DNA of 64,000 nucleotides from an uncultured Mycoplasmatota bacterium (GCA_900550255.1 URQZ01000001.1:110333-174332); one strand, 5' to 3'; shown: positions 42,054 to 52,475, counted from the stretch's first letter. Numbers and translations: made by a program. Notes: a model not told the origin generated them from the letters alone.

Positions 42054-42647
42054 CTATTTTTCTTCTTGATATCCTAAAAAATTGGTATCACTTGTTTTGG
42101 ATGAAAAAACATCATATGTTTCTTCTTTGTTTGTAAAGTATTCTTCATTAAGCATTATTTTAATAATATTGTCATTAAATTTTACAGTTGATAAGATATA
42201 TGAGGCATTAAGTACTACATCTTCTATTTCTTCTTTTTCAACTAATGCTTCTATTTTGGCATAATTGTATACAAATTCTATTTTGTATTTACCTTTTACT
42301 TTATTTATTTCTAAGTATCCATCTTTTTTACCTTCTATTTTTTTAGAATAATAAGCATTTTTATTTTCTTTATAGTTTGTTTTTACTCTATTATAATAAC
42401 TAATAACATCAATATAAAGGTAATAATTTATTCCATTTGAGTACAACTTATCATTTAAATCATCTGTATCCATATAAGTTACGCCTCTTGGAATGTAATA
42501 TTTATATCCTTTTCCAATTCTATTATAAAGGTTATTATTTTTAGATAAAACAACGTTTAATGTATTATCAATACTACTAGTATCTATTCTAACAGCACTA
42601 CATCCAGCTGTTAAAACTAGTAGTAAAAGAATAGTCATTTTTTTCAT
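42054..42647 (-). CDS. Putative lipoprotein, 197 aa
   Basis: Signal peptide with lipobox LTAGC (lipid-modified Cys16). The mature part is Tyr/Lys/Asn-rich, mixed alpha/beta, with VKFNDNIIKIMLNEEYF near the end. No known domain. First gene of the envelope operon ending with ytxH; probably outside the membrane. Confidence 0.78.
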   Translation of the reverse strand: MKKMTILLLLVLTAGCSAVRIDTSSIDNTLNVVLSKNNNLYNRIGKGYKYYIPRGVTYMDTDDLNDKLYSNGINYYLYIDVISYYNRVKTNYKENKNAYYSKKIEGKKDGYLEINKVKGKYKIEFVYNYAKIEALVEKEEIEDVVLNASYILSTVKFNDNIIKIMLNEEYFTNKEETYDVFSSKTSDTNFLGYQEEK

Positions 42648-42741
42648 ATTTCACCACTCTTACTATGATTATATCAAATATATTTTCTAAACAAAAGTTT
42701 TTTATAAAATATCACTTTCATTTGTGTATAGTAAATGTATA

Positions 42742-43371
42742 TTATTTTGATACATCTACTTTATAAATGAGGCATCCACGATTATGAAAACGAGTTTCAT
42801 ATTCTGTTGGGACATTATTTTTTATATCATCTTCATAAAGATTAAGGGAAATGTCTTCAATTTTATATCCATAATCGGTAAAAGATTTGATTGAGTATTC
42901 AAATAATTTTCTATTATCTGTTTTCATTATAATTCTTTTTTTATCTATAAAAACAGAATCGTATTTATTTAAAAATATTTCACTACTTAATCTTCTTTTA
43001 GCATGTCTTGCCTTTGGCCATGGATCTGAAAAGTTTAAATAAATTACAGATATTTCTTTATCAAAAACATCATCTATTTCATTAGCGTCTATTTTAATTA
43101 ATTTTAAGTTTGGTATTTCTTCATTTTCCAATTTTTGAACGGCTCTTACAATAACACTATCAAACTTTTCAATTCCAATGAAATTAATATTAGGATATTT
43201 TTTAGCATTTTCAATTATGAAATCACCTTTTCCCATTCCTATTTCAATATGAATTGGATTATTATTTTCAAATATTTTTTGATAATCTCCTTTATAATCA
43301 ATTGGATTTTTTATTATATAGGAAGAATTATCTATTATTTCTTTTGCTCCTTTAACATTTCTTAATCTCAC
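42742..43371 (-). CDS. trmB: tRNA (guanine-N7)-methyltransferase, 209 aa
   Basis: Makes m7G46 in tRNA. SAM-binding motif IEIGMGKGDFI (near residue 42), the family motif FSDPWPKARHAKRRL (near 116) and the C-terminal TEYETRFHNRG. Full length. Single gene upstream of the lipoprotein operon. Confidence 0.96.
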   Translation of the reverse strand: MRLRNVKGAKEIIDNSSYIIKNPIDYKGDYQKIFENNNPIHIEIGMGKGDFIIENAKKYPNINFIGIEKFDSVIVRAVQKLENEEIPNLKLIKIDANEIDDVFDKEISVIYLNFSDPWPKARHAKRRLSSEIFLNKYDSVFIDKKRIIMKTDNRKLFEYSIKSFTDYGYKIEDISLNLYEDDIKNNVPTEYETRFHNRGCLIYKVDVSK

Positions 43372-43421
43372 ATTATCACTCTCACTACTAATAAGATTAT
43401 ACCATATTTTTATTGATTTTC

Positions 43422-43454
43422 AAAAAAAAGAGAAAATTAATTTTTCTCTTTTTT
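43422..43454 (-). terminator. Strong intrinsic terminator of leuS
   Basis: AAAAAAGAGAAAA / TTTTCTCTTTTTT with a 5-base loop, T run on the minus strand, starting 4 bases after the stop codon. Confidence 0.9.
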
Positions 43455-43458
43455 GACA

Positions 43459-45873
43459 TTACTTAACAACAATATTAACTAGTTTTTTAGGAATTATAAT
43501 AACTTTTACGATTTCTTTTCCTTCAATATGATTTTTAACATTTTCGATATTTAAGGCTTGTTTTTCCATTTCTTCTTTTGTTATATCTATATCCACTTCT
43601 ATTTTACCTCTTACTTTTCCATTTACTTGAACAACCATTTCATATGTATCATCAACAAGTTTAGATGTATCATAAGAAGGCCAAGCTGACTTACATAATA
43701 AATCACCTAATTCATATTTTTCATTTAATTCTTCTGTAATATGAGGGGCAATTGGATTTAATATAAGAAGTAAAGTTCTATAATCTTTATTTGAAATTTC
43801 TGCTTTCTTTTCTAATTCATTTAACAATATCATAAGAGCAGATACAGCTGTATTATATTTAATATTTTCTAAATCATCAGTCACTTTTTTAATTGTTTGA
43901 TTCATTAAAATTTCTGTATCTTTAGAAAATTCATTTGAACCATTTAACTTTTCACCTAATTTAATTATTCTATCAATAAATTTACTACATCCCTTTAAAG
44001 AATCAGTACTCCAAGATGCATCTTGTTGATAATCACCAATAAACATCTCATAAACTCTAAGAGTATCAGCTCCAAATTCATTTACAATATCATCTGGATT
44101 GATTACATTACCTTTTGATTTAGACATTTTCTCACCATTAGATCCTAAAATCATACCATGACTTACTCTCGTCCAAATCATTTCTTTGTTTGGAACTAAT
44201 CCAATATTGTATAAAAATTGTACCCAGAATCTTGCATAAAGTAAGTGTCTAGCTGTGTGCTCCATTCCACCATTATACCAATCAACACGATTCCAATATT
44301 TCATAGCATCCATAGAAGCAAACTCTTCTGTATTATGAGCATCCATAAATCTTAAGAAATACCAACTTGAACCAGCCCAGTTTGGCATTGTATCAGTTTC
44401 TCTTTTAGCATCATGGCCACATTTTGGACATTTACAATTAACCCAATCAGTTATTTTAGCAAGTGGTGACTCTCCATCATCAGTTGGTTCATATTCTGCG
44501 ACATCTGGAAGTAATAGTGGTAGTTCATCTTCATTCATTGGAACCCAACCACATTCTGGACAATTTATCATTGGTATTGGTTCTCCCCAGAATCTTTGTC
44601 TAGAGAAAATCCAATCACGCATTTTATAATTATTTACTTTTCGAGCTATTTTTTGATTTACTAATTTTTCTGTTATTTTTTCTTTTGCTTCTTCGACTGT
44701 AAGTCCACTAAATTCTTCTGAATTAATTAATTTACATCCTTTATTCAAATAATCTTGTTTTTCAAAAGCATGTTCTTTAGTATCTTCTCCATCAATTACT
44801 TGAATCATTTCAATATTATGTTCTTTAGCATACTCAAAATCTCTTTGATCGTGACTTGGAACTGCCATAACCGCACCTGTTCCATAATCTCCTAAAACAA
44901 AATCGCCCAAGAAAATTGGAACTTCTTTTCCGTTAATAGGATTTATAGCCTTAATTCCCTTTAATATACATCCTGTTTTTTCTTTATTCAATTCTGTTCT
45001 ATCCATAGCTGATTTTTTCTTTGTTTCTTCTATATATTTATTTACTTCTTCTTTATTTTCAACTCTTGGCATTAATTCTTTAATTAATTTTCCATCTGGT
45101 GCGATAACAAAGAAAGTAATTCCATATACTGTTTCAATACAAGTTGTAAAGATAGAAAACTTTCCACCACCAACGATATTTACATCTAACTCTACACCAC
45201 TACTTTTTCCTATCCAATTAATTTGACCTAGTTTTACTTTTGGTGCGAAATTAGTATCATCTAAACCTTTTAATAAATCTTCTGAGTAATCACTCATTCT
45301 AAGCATCCATTGTGACTTCTCTTTTTGTAAGACTCCACTTCCACATCTTTCGCAAACACCACCGGCTGCATCTTCATTTGATAAAACTGTTTTACAAGTA
45401 GGACACCAGTTTACAGGCACACTATCTTTATAGGCCATATTATGCTTATAAAATTGTAGAAACTGCCATTGCGTCCATTTATAATATTCTGGATCAGTTG
45501 TAGAAAATTCTCTTGACCAGTCAAAAGAAAATCCTAATGATTTCATTTGTTTTTTAAAGTTACTGATATTTTCTTTGACAGCATCTTTAGGGTGAATATG
45601 ATTTTTTATTGCATATTGTTCAGCAGGTGCTCCAAAAGCATCCCATCCCATTGGATATAAAACATTATATCCTTGCATACGCATTTTTCTAGCTATGGCA
45701 TCTTGAGCAGTATAACTTCTAACGTGCCCAACATGTAATCCAGCTCCTGATGGATATGGAAATTCTACTAATATATAGTAAGGTTTCTTATCACTTCCAT
45801 TTTCAGCTTCAAAGATTTTGTTTTTAGACCAGTATTCTTGCCATTTTTTTTCTATTTTTTTAAAATCATACAT
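43459..45873 (-). CDS. leuS: Leucyl-tRNA synthetase, 804 aa
   Basis: Class I synthetase with HIGH-type LHVGHVRSYT near residue 46, zinc-like Cys pairs (CPTC and CERC near 155-175), the editing domain (~220-400, GTGAVMAVPSHDQRD) and KMSKS motif GEKMSKSKGNV near 570. Length fits the bacterial type. It follows a small membrane protein gene by two bases and is controlled by the upstream T-box(Leu). Confidence 0.98.
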   Translation of the reverse strand: MYDFKKIEKKWQEYWSKNKIFEAENGSDKKPYYILVEFPYPSGAGLHVGHVRSYTAQDAIARKMRMQGYNVLYPMGWDAFGAPAEQYAIKNHIHPKDAVKENISNFKKQMKSLGFSFDWSREFSTTDPEYYKWTQWQFLQFYKHNMAYKDSVPVNWCPTCKTVLSNEDAAGGVCERCGSGVLQKEKSQWMLRMSDYSEDLLKGLDDTNFAPKVKLGQINWIGKSSGVELDVNIVGGGKFSIFTTCIETVYGITFFVIAPDGKLIKELMPRVENKEEVNKYIEETKKKSAMDRTELNKEKTGCILKGIKAINPINGKEVPIFLGDFVLGDYGTGAVMAVPSHDQRDFEYAKEHNIEMIQVIDGEDTKEHAFEKQDYLNKGCKLINSEEFSGLTVEEAKEKITEKLVNQKIARKVNNYKMRDWIFSRQRFWGEPIPMINCPECGWVPMNEDELPLLLPDVAEYEPTDDGESPLAKITDWVNCKCPKCGHDAKRETDTMPNWAGSSWYFLRFMDAHNTEEFASMDAMKYWNRVDWYNGGMEHTARHLLYARFWVQFLYNIGLVPNKEMIWTRVSHGMILGSNGEKMSKSKGNVINPDDIVNEFGADTLRVYEMFIGDYQQDASWSTDSLKGCSKFIDRIIKLGEKLNGSNEFSKDTEILMNQTIKKVTDDLENIKYNTAVSALMILLNELEKKAEISNKDYRTLLLILNPIAPHITEELNEKYELGDLLCKSAWPSYDTSKLVDDTYEMVVQVNGKVRGKIEVDIDITKEEMEKQALNIENVKNHIEGKEIVKVIIIPKKLVNIVVK

Positions 45874-45875
45874 AT

Positions 45876-46223
45876 TTATTTCCTCTTTTCTTTTTTTTGA
45901 TATCTTTTACCTATAATGTGGTAAAAAAGTAATTGTAATGGTATAAAAATTACCAAAGCTAGTGAAAGTTTTAAATACAATGTATCTGTTATTGATACTA
46001 AATATAGTGTTAATGCAATTATAAATGAATTAGTTAAGCAAATTGTATTGGCTAATTTTTTTATATCTACTTTACTAATATCAATATGATAAATTGTTTC
46101 TAAATATTTTACATAAGTATTACTTTTAAATTTTTCTAGTTTTTTCTTTCTTGAAATAACCGTTAATAGATATAATAAATATATTATTATAAAAACAAGT
46201 ATACTCAAAACTAAGTTTTGCAT
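45876..46223 (-). CDS. Small membrane protein upstream of leuS, 115 aa
   Basis: Three predicted membrane segments: ~4-22 (LVLSILVFIIIYLLYLLTV), ~65-83 and ~87-106, with a charged loop (RKKKLEKFKSNTYVKYLETIYHID) between first and second. No known family. AGGAGG ribosome binding site. It sits between the T-box(Leu) and leuS, so it responds to leucine-tRNA charging; the reason is unknown. Confidence 0.75.
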   Translation of the reverse strand: MQNLVLSILVFIIIYLLYLLTVISRKKKLEKFKSNTYVKYLETIYHIDISKVDIKKLANTICLTNSFIIALTLYLVSITDTLYLKLSLALVIFIPLQLLFYHIIGKRYQKKEKRK

Positions 46224-46242
46224 TTATATCCTCCTTTTGTAT

Positions 46243-46457
46243 ACAAAAAAGTATTATGTATAAGGACGAGTAATTCCCGCGGTACCACCTTATTTCATAA
46301 TACTTATGCTCTTTTACTTTTAACGCAAGTATGACGGCTAGTAGCAACTGGAAAAGCAAGTTCATAGTTCATTTATTGAAAGTTCTCATCAACCACTTTC
46401 TTTCTTAAAATAAATTTTCTATTACTACTCTTTTCTTTTGTTTTTTAAACTATTACT
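46243..46457 (-). promoter_or_regulatory. T-box riboswitch, specifier CTT (Leu)
   Basis: T-box AGGTGGTACCGCG at 46278-46290 (minus strand), followed by a terminator arm ending in CATAATAC and six T near 46246. On the stem I 3' strand CTT (46358-46360) is followed by G and a CTTTT helix that can pair with AAAAG on the 5' strand, the specifier position. It controls the 115-aa membrane protein and leuS. Confidence 0.92.
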
Positions 46458-46486
46458 AGTATATTATAAATTCAAATTAAATTCAA
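46458..46486 (-). promoter_or_regulatory. Promoter of the T-box(Leu)-leuS operon
   Basis: TTGAAT and TATACT with a 17-base spacer. The -35 ends only two bases from the dnaI stop codon. Confidence 0.75.
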
Positions 46487-46488
46487 CA

Positions 46489-47406
46489 CTATTTTCGCAA
46501 ATTTTTACTAATCATTTCTTTTGTTTCGGATAATTGGTTTATTCTTTCAATTATACGTCTTGCTTTTACTTTTTCAACACTGTCCTTAGTAAAACTAAAA
46601 TGTTCTTCTAAAGCTTTTAAATCAAAATTAGAAGTAAAAAAAGTTGGTAAATTTTCTTGCATGCGATATTGAATTAATGGACAAAAGATTTCATCCCTAC
46701 CCCAAGCTGTTGTATTTTCAGCTCCAATATCATCGATAAGTAGTAGTGGTACTTTTTTTATGTGTTCAAATTTTTCTTTAAAATCTGTTGTAAAAGATGT
46801 TTTTAAATTTCTTAAAAATTCTGGCCAAAAAATAATTGCACTTTTATAACCTTTTTTAGCAAGTTCATTAAACATGGCTGCAATTAAATATGTTTTTCCA
46901 CATCCAAAATTACCATATAAGTATAAACCTTTTGACGTTTTCTTTTTTTGATATTCTTTAACAAAATTATTTAGCCATTCAATCGTTTCAAATCGCTCTT
47001 CACTATCTAAATAAATATCTTTCATTTTAGCTTCTTTTATTTCTTTAGGAATATCAAAACTTTCAATATTTTTTAAATATTTATTATCTTTTTTCTTTTT
47101 ATTTGTATATTTACAAGCTAAATAATTAAATTCTAATATTTTATCTGTTTCTTTAGGTAGAAAAGCATAACCCGTTACTTTATTTTTACACATTGCAAGT
47201 CCTTTACAATTTTTACAATGATTATATTCAACCATACACTCTTCCAAAGAAGATGTATATTTTGAAAGTATCTCCTTAGATGATTTAAAATGTCCTACAA
47301 ATTCTTTGAATTCTTCATTTTTTAAAGCTTCTTCAAATTCTTTTATTAAGATTGTATTTAAATCATTTTTTTTATACATATTTAATTTTTCACTCATTTT
47401 TTCCAT
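46489..47406 (-). CDS. dnaI: Primosomal protein DnaI (helicase loader), 305 aa
   Basis: Loads replicative helicase. N-terminal zinc-binding part with C64, C67, C73 and C98; AAA+ domain with Walker A GNFGCGKTY (165-173), Walker B LLLIDDIGAE and sensor FFTSNFD. The fold and length match Bacillus DnaI. Start at 47406 has AGGTGAAG. It follows dnaB by 7 bases, the usual order. Confidence 0.95.
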   Translation of the reverse strand: MEKMSEKLNMYKKNDLNTILIKEFEEALKNEEFKEFVGHFKSSKEILSKYTSSLEECMVEYNHCKNCKGLAMCKNKVTGYAFLPKETDKILEFNYLACKYTNKKKKDNKYLKNIESFDIPKEIKEAKMKDIYLDSEERFETIEWLNNFVKEYQKKKTSKGLYLYGNFGCGKTYLIAAMFNELAKKGYKSAIIFWPEFLRNLKTSFTTDFKEKFEHIKKVPLLLIDDIGAENTTAWGRDEIFCPLIQYRMQENLPTFFTSNFDLKALEEHFSFTKDSVEKVKARRIIERINQLSETKEMISKNLRK

Positions 47407-47413
47407 ACTTCAC

Positions 47414-48694
47414 CTACTTAAATTCACTTAATAAAGCTTGCATTTTTTTTAGTTTTTCATCACTTGGTTTTGTTGTTTCAATTTGTTTATCAAACCAATC
47501 TGGTTTTATTTCTTCACGTTTATTTTTAGGTGTATATTTTTTTCTGTTTTTATATTCTTTTTCAGCTATTTTCATAGCACTTTCAACTGTTTCAACTTTA
47601 CTTTTAGCCCATTGACTAGCTATTATTTCAATAAAGTTACGTGTTAGTTTATTATTATTTATTTTAAGTACATAATCGATTAGAACATTGACAACACCTG
47701 GTTTTAAGTTCATATCCATAAGTAAATATTCTAAAATAGATAATTCTGCTTTGGTTGGTTTTGATCCATTTGATTTACTACATAAAAAGTCATAAGGGCT
47801 TGTTGTTTCAAATTGATATATAATTTTAGCTTTTTTACTATTATCACCAACTGGTTTTCTTAAATACTCTGGTTGATTACGATAAACTAAGCTTGGCAAT
47901 TTCCCACTATGTTCAAATTGGTAAAAACGACGAGCATTTTCTTTTAGAAGAGCTTTATTTATACCTTTTCGTTCATTTAAGGAATTACGAATAAGTTCAC
48001 TCATTTTTTCATCATCAAAATTATAGATAAATGATAGTTTATAAATAAAGTCCTTAGTTTCACGAGTTAAGCATTTACGATTAAACATTTCTTCTGGAAT
48101 AAGTGATGCTATATTTTCTATATCTATTTTAGATGCTATCTGCAGTTTATTAGTAGTATTTTTTCTAATATCAGCTATCATATTATCAAAGCTTGAAATA
48201 TCTGTTGATTCAAAAATATCAGAAAAGGTACAAGTTATATCCTCATAATCTTTTAAGTTAATATGGGGTATTCTAAAGTAGTCTATGATTTTATCATATT
48301 CACTCGCACCTACATTATTGTAAAGAGTTGTTCCTAGAATAGGATTATTTAAAAATTCTGATGCCGATAGTGGTGAGAACATTTGATATACATAACTATT
48401 TACGTTACCACATTTTAAATATGTTTTTATTAGTCCTATTGCTTCAAGTTTTTCACGTGCTTGTTTGATATCGCTAAGTTTAAGACGCATACTAGTCATT
48501 AAATGATGATGTGTCCAATCATTTGATATTATTTCACTTTTATCTAAGTATGACCAGAAAGTAAAATATAGATTTACTGCTATTGTTCCAATAATTGGTT
48601 GATATAACATGACAATTAGTTTTCGATCATTGTCATTTAGAGTTGTTTTATTTACAACAAAAAAAGTGTCAGCCGGTAAAACATTTTTATCCAT
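47414..48694 (-). CDS. dnaB: Replication initiation and membrane attachment protein DnaB, 426 aa
   Basis: Gram-positive DnaB (not the helicase), which helps load helicase at the origin together with DnaI. DnaB/DnaD-type winged-helix N-domain (LNDNDRKLIVMLYQPIIGTIAVNLY, ~15-40 in pieces) and a C-terminal DnaB_2 domain (LMDMNLKPGVVNVLIDYVL, FIEIIASQWAKSKV). The second ATG (48694) has GGAGG at 7 bases and is preferred to the first. Confidence 0.93.
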   Translation of the reverse strand: MDKNVLPADTFFVVNKTTLNDNDRKLIVMLYQPIIGTIAVNLYFTFWSYLDKSEIISNDWTHHHLMTSMRLKLSDIKQAREKLEAIGLIKTYLKCGNVNSYVYQMFSPLSASEFLNNPILGTTLYNNVGASEYDKIIDYFRIPHINLKDYEDITCTFSDIFESTDISSFDNMIADIRKNTTNKLQIASKIDIENIASLIPEEMFNRKCLTRETKDFIYKLSFIYNFDDEKMSELIRNSLNERKGINKALLKENARRFYQFEHSGKLPSLVYRNQPEYLRKPVGDNSKKAKIIYQFETTSPYDFLCSKSNGSKPTKAELSILEYLLMDMNLKPGVVNVLIDYVLKINNNKLTRNFIEIIASQWAKSKVETVESAMKIAEKEYKNRKKYTPKNKREEIKPDWFDKQIETTKPSDEKLKKMQALLSEFK

Positions 48695-48748
48695 ATTCAT
48701 ACCTCCTTCACTTTTTAAAACTAATCATATTTTATCATAAAATAAAAG

Positions 48749-48777
48749 AAAAAACATTAATTTATTAAAATTAATGT
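48749..48777 (-). terminator. Intrinsic terminator of the DUF2207-like gene
   Basis: ACATTAATTT / AAATTAATGT, perfect 10-bp stem, 4-base loop, T run on the minus strand. Confidence 0.85.
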
Positions 48778-48784
48778 AATTTTA

Positions 48785-49870
48785 TTAATCTTCATACATT
48801 TCTTTTATTCGATTTGGTTTTTGATATGTTACTAAAGTAAATGATTTTTCTTTTAACATTGTTTGCATTGTTTTAAATAACAAGTTTTGGATAAATCTTT
48901 TAAATTGAAGTATATCAAATTCTTCTTTTTCTTGATGCCAGTTTGGATAATTATTTATTTTATTTTTTGCTTTATTAGTCCATTTATCAAATATTCCTAA
49001 AACATATGCATATGGGAGCATTTGATAAAAATATTCTTCTTTATTTTTAATATCATTTAAATCCATTTGTTCAAGTTTTAATTTAAAACCTATTATTTTT
49101 CCTAAATATTCATTACCATATTTAGTTCTATCTGGTAATTTAATATACATTATGATATTTATAGTTATTAAAACGATTCCTATTATATATTTTATAGTAT
49201 CAATATCAAATGATTTAAAAAGGCCGTTATTTAAGTATATATCAATTCCTAAAAGAACTATTCCTAAAAAACGTCTATCGTTTACTTCCGTATCTTTTCT
49301 AATAATAAATAAAGCAATTATATTCATTAATACAGTTGTGAAAATAGTCCAAAAGGATGAATTAAATTTTAGATTTAATCCTGTTAGGTTCACACTATAA
49401 ATTGATATTATAGTTAAAATAATAACAAGGATTTTATATTTTTTTAATTTTGTTTCGAAAATCATTCTTTGATTATTTTTATCATTTATGAGTTTTTTTA
49501 TTTCATACATTGTTGTATTAAATTTATATTTTATATCTTTTAATTCTATTTCTTCTTTTTCAATAAAAAGTTGTTTCATTAGTATTTTTTTAACTAGGTT
49601 ATTTTCTTTATATTCTTTTTCTTTTTTGATGGTAAAATAGTCTTTATTACCATTAAAGCTAATATATCCTGTGTTTGCTAAAGAAAGAAGCAAAGACACT
49701 ATATCATTATCAGTTATAAATCCTCTTAACAAGAAAGCTATTTCTAAGCTATCTAGATTATTTGGTGGGTTAGTTGAAAATTCTAGTTTTATATCATTTC
49801 CTTTTGAAAATCTGAAATAACAATAAATTAAAATTATAAAGCATATAATTGGTGCAATTAAACTGTTCAT
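48785..49870 (-). CDS. DUF2207-like membrane protein (C-terminal part), 361 aa
   Basis: Begins with a membrane helix, then EFSTNPPNNLDSLEIAFLLRGFI (residues ~30-52), the region of DUF2207 proteins where PPxxLSPAEVGYLL is found. Three or four membrane segments follow (~145-163, 171-190, 200-245). The extracellular N-terminal DUF2207 domain present in longer homologs is missing. A role in the envelope is likely but undefined. Confidence 0.75.
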   Translation of the reverse strand: MNSLIAPIICFIILIYCYFRFSKGNDIKLEFSTNPPNNLDSLEIAFLLRGFITDNDIVSLLLSLANTGYISFNGNKDYFTIKKEKEYKENNLVKKILMKQLFIEKEEIELKDIKYKFNTTMYEIKKLINDKNNQRMIFETKLKKYKILVIILTIISIYSVNLTGLNLKFNSSFWTIFTTVLMNIIALFIIRKDTEVNDRRFLGIVLLGIDIYLNNGLFKSFDIDTIKYIIGIVLITINIIMYIKLPDRTKYGNEYLGKIIGFKLKLEQMDLNDIKNKEEYFYQMLPYAYVLGIFDKWTNKAKNKINNYPNWHQEKEEFDILQFKRFIQNLLFKTMQTMLKEKSFTLVTYQKPNRIKEMYED

Positions 49871-49935
49871 GTATTCACTTCCCTATCATCTAAGTTATTA
49901 TAGCATAATTTAGAATAAAAAAGATTAATTTTTAT

Positions 49936-49963
49936 AAAAAAACTCTAATTATTAATTAGAATT
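49936..49963 (-). terminator. Intrinsic terminator of the YfhO-like gene, overlapping its stop
   Basis: AATTCTAATT / AATTAGAGTT (one G-T pair), 3-base loop, seven T on the minus strand; the TAA stop is in the 5' arm. Confidence 0.8.
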
Positions 49964-52475
49964 CTTTTTCATGTTTTAAATATAAAATCATAAGTACTAT
50001 TGATATTATAGATATACTAGTTCCAAGTTTTAAACCTGGTGTAGAATATTCAAATTCTACTTTATGTTTTCCTTCCTTTAATTTCACACCTAAAAAGGTA
50101 TTATACAATTTTTGAACTTTAACTTTTTTACCATCAACTTTTACTGTCCATCCTTTGTCATAAGGAATAGATGTAAATAAAACTTTGTTATCATCTTTTA
50201 CATCAATAGTTCCATTAATATAAGTATTAGATACTTTTTTTAGTTTAAATTCATTTTCTTTTAAAGTCTTTAAATCATTTTCTAAAGTTTCTTGATCTAA
50301 ATAATATAACAATGGAGCTGTAAATATTTGAACATTTCCTTTAACATCAAAATTAAGTGTTATTTCTTGATTTTTCCATTCATTTTTTATTTTTTGGATA
50401 CCAAAATCATTAAAGTTTAAATTTGATACATTTTTTTCATTAATATATATATCAATATTCATCTTAGTTTCTTCACTATAAATGCTCATATATAAATATA
50501 GCATATCTTCATTATTCAATTTATATTTATATGTATTACCTTTTACCGGTTCTATTTCATAAACTTTAAAATATCTTTTATTATTATCAAGCATATTGTT
50601 TAACAAATTATTTTGATTTTCAAACACATTTGTTTTTTTAGAATTAATTTTTTTCAAATATTTTTTTTCATCATAATTTATCATGTATCCAAAATTGAGA
50701 GCATTTTTGTTATTATATATACTGCATTTTGTCTTACCTAAATCATAAAACATACCATCTATAGTTGAACAATTATATTTACCTACTTTTTTATATATAG
50801 GTGAATAGTCAATTGAAGTATATATTCTTTTTATTCCTAATAAAGAATCCATTATAATTGTATCATTGTTATTATTACTAATTGAATTACTTTTATTAGT
50901 ATATCCCATGCTTCCTAAAAATTTGATTGTTTCAGTGTTATTAGTAGAGAGAAATGATGTTAATCCTTTATAATTTAATCCTAAAGAGTCATTAGATGTA
51001 TTAGATTTAGTATATTCCATTCTATAAAATGTATCTTTATCACTATAAATGATTTTTCCCCAATCAATAAAATTATTGTAATTACTAAAATACGTGAATT
51101 TATTTGTTCTAAATATTAAGAAAATATTAAAAGAAAGTTCACTTATAACTAATAGCAGTAATAAAAGTTCAATAATTTTAATATCTTTTTTATTTTTAGA
51201 ACTATACAATTGTTTTAATAATAAGTAATATAGAATAAATAAAAAGACAAATATCCAAACAAAAATATAGTTTATCCAATTGTAGTTTTGAAGAATGACT
51301 ATTAAGGATATAATTGTAATTATTAAAAGTAGAATTAGGTAATTCTCTTTTTTTATTTCATTATATTTTTCAAAATTTCTTATAAAAAGTAAAATTAAAA
51401 ACAAACTAAATAGAAACGAATATCTATAATTAAAGCAGTTTGGAACAGAGAATCCATGCCACATAATGTTTAAAAAATTAATTTTAAAACTTAAAAAGAA
51501 AATTAGAATTATTATTAAACTAGCTATTTTTTCTTTTAGAGGTATCTTTTTATTAAAGATATACAATAACGAACCTAATAAAATTATTATTCCTGTATAC
51601 CAATTAACGTAACTATTATTTAATATGTTTTCATAATTATTGCTAGCGATATATCCTTTTGACAAAAATTCTAATATTTTAAATTTATTATCAATAGATA
51701 TATTAGTACGCGAAATACTCAACAATTCTAATAGAGCTGGTAAAATGAGAATCATAGTTGCCATTCCAGCTAAGAAAGATGTTATTATAAATTTTTTGAT
51801 TCTATCAAAAATATATTTTTTACCCTGTTTATTATAATTTATAAATAAATAATAACTAAAGTATAAACAAGAAAAAATACATAACATAAAGCCTATATAA
51901 TAATTACTAAGAATAGCTAAAAATAAGACTATTCCATATAATAATGATTTATTTTGATCAATCAATTTTTCAATACCAAGAAGGAGTAATGGTGCTAAGA
52001 AAATTCCATCTAACCACATTACATGAAAATAGTAATTAATGTTATAAGCCATTAGTGCATAACATATGGATACTATTAGTTTTAAAGGTTGATTTATTTT
52101 TCTTTTATCTACATATATGTACATAAATAATGAACTAAGTCCTATTTTTAGTATTATTATAAAGGCAAAAAATATATAAAGATTGCTTTTACTAAAAAAA
52201 ATAATTAGAAAATTTAGAGGACTAGCTAAATAATAAGCATACGTTCCAAACATTGATCCTCCTATTCCTTTACTAAAAGAATACATCAATGATTGCTTAG
52301 AATCTATCACATCTTTAAAATAAGAAAATAAAGGTAAATATTGTCCATAAGAATCAGAAATAAAAAAAGTTGATCCTCTTAATTGACATCTTATAATATA
52401 AATAAATCCTAAGACAACTATAGGGATTATAAATGCTAACAAATGAAATTTATATTTTTTGAATTTTTGAATCAT
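49956..52475 (-). CDS. YfhO-family polytopic membrane protein, 839 aa
   Basis: A GT-C-like membrane protein: ISDSYGQYLPLFSYF (near residue 38, the DxxxQY motif) and about 12-14 membrane segments to ~450 and one at the end (~815-832). A long extracytoplasmic domain spans ~460-800 and ends in PYDKGWTVKVDGKKV and GVKLKEGKHKVEFEY, the YfhO C-terminal signature. YfhO proteins are implicated in glycosylating lipoteichoic acid or similar wall polymers. Single gene with GGTGAA ribosome binding site. Confidence 0.9.
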   Translation of the reverse strand: MIQKFKKYKFHLLAFIIPIVVLGFIYIIRCQLRGSTFFISDSYGQYLPLFSYFKDVIDSKQSLMYSFSKGIGGSMFGTYAYYLASPLNFLIIFFSKSNLYIFFAFIIILKIGLSSLFMYIYVDKRKINQPLKLIVSICYALMAYNINYYFHVMWLDGIFLAPLLLLGIEKLIDQNKSLLYGIVLFLAILSNYYIGFMLCIFSCLYFSYYLFINYNKQGKKYIFDRIKKFIITSFLAGMATMILILPALLELLSISRTNISIDNKFKILEFLSKGYIASNNYENILNNSYVNWYTGIIILLGSLLYIFNKKIPLKEKIASLIIILIFFLSFKINFLNIMWHGFSVPNCFNYRYSFLFSLFLILLFIRNFEKYNEIKKENYLILLLIITIISLIVILQNYNWINYIFVWIFVFLFILYYLLLKQLYSSKNKKDIKIIELLLLLLVISELSFNIFLIFRTNKFTYFSNYNNFIDWGKIIYSDKDTFYRMEYTKSNTSNDSLGLNYKGLTSFLSTNNTETIKFLGSMGYTNKSNSISNNNNDTIIMDSLLGIKRIYTSIDYSPIYKKVGKYNCSTIDGMFYDLGKTKCSIYNNKNALNFGYMINYDEKKYLKKINSKKTNVFENQNNLLNNMLDNNKRYFKVYEIEPVKGNTYKYKLNNEDMLYLYMSIYSEETKMNIDIYINEKNVSNLNFNDFGIQKIKNEWKNQEITLNFDVKGNVQIFTAPLLYYLDQETLENDLKTLKENEFKLKKVSNTYINGTIDVKDDNKVLFTSIPYDKGWTVKVDGKKVKVQKLYNTFLGVKLKEGKHKVEFEYSTPGLKLGTSISIISIVLMILYLKHEKEF

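Noticed and set aside
46126..46365. 79-codon minus-strand frame running through the T-box(Leu)
   Set aside because: It overlaps the T-box core and terminator as well as the following gene; the RNA structure explains this DNA.
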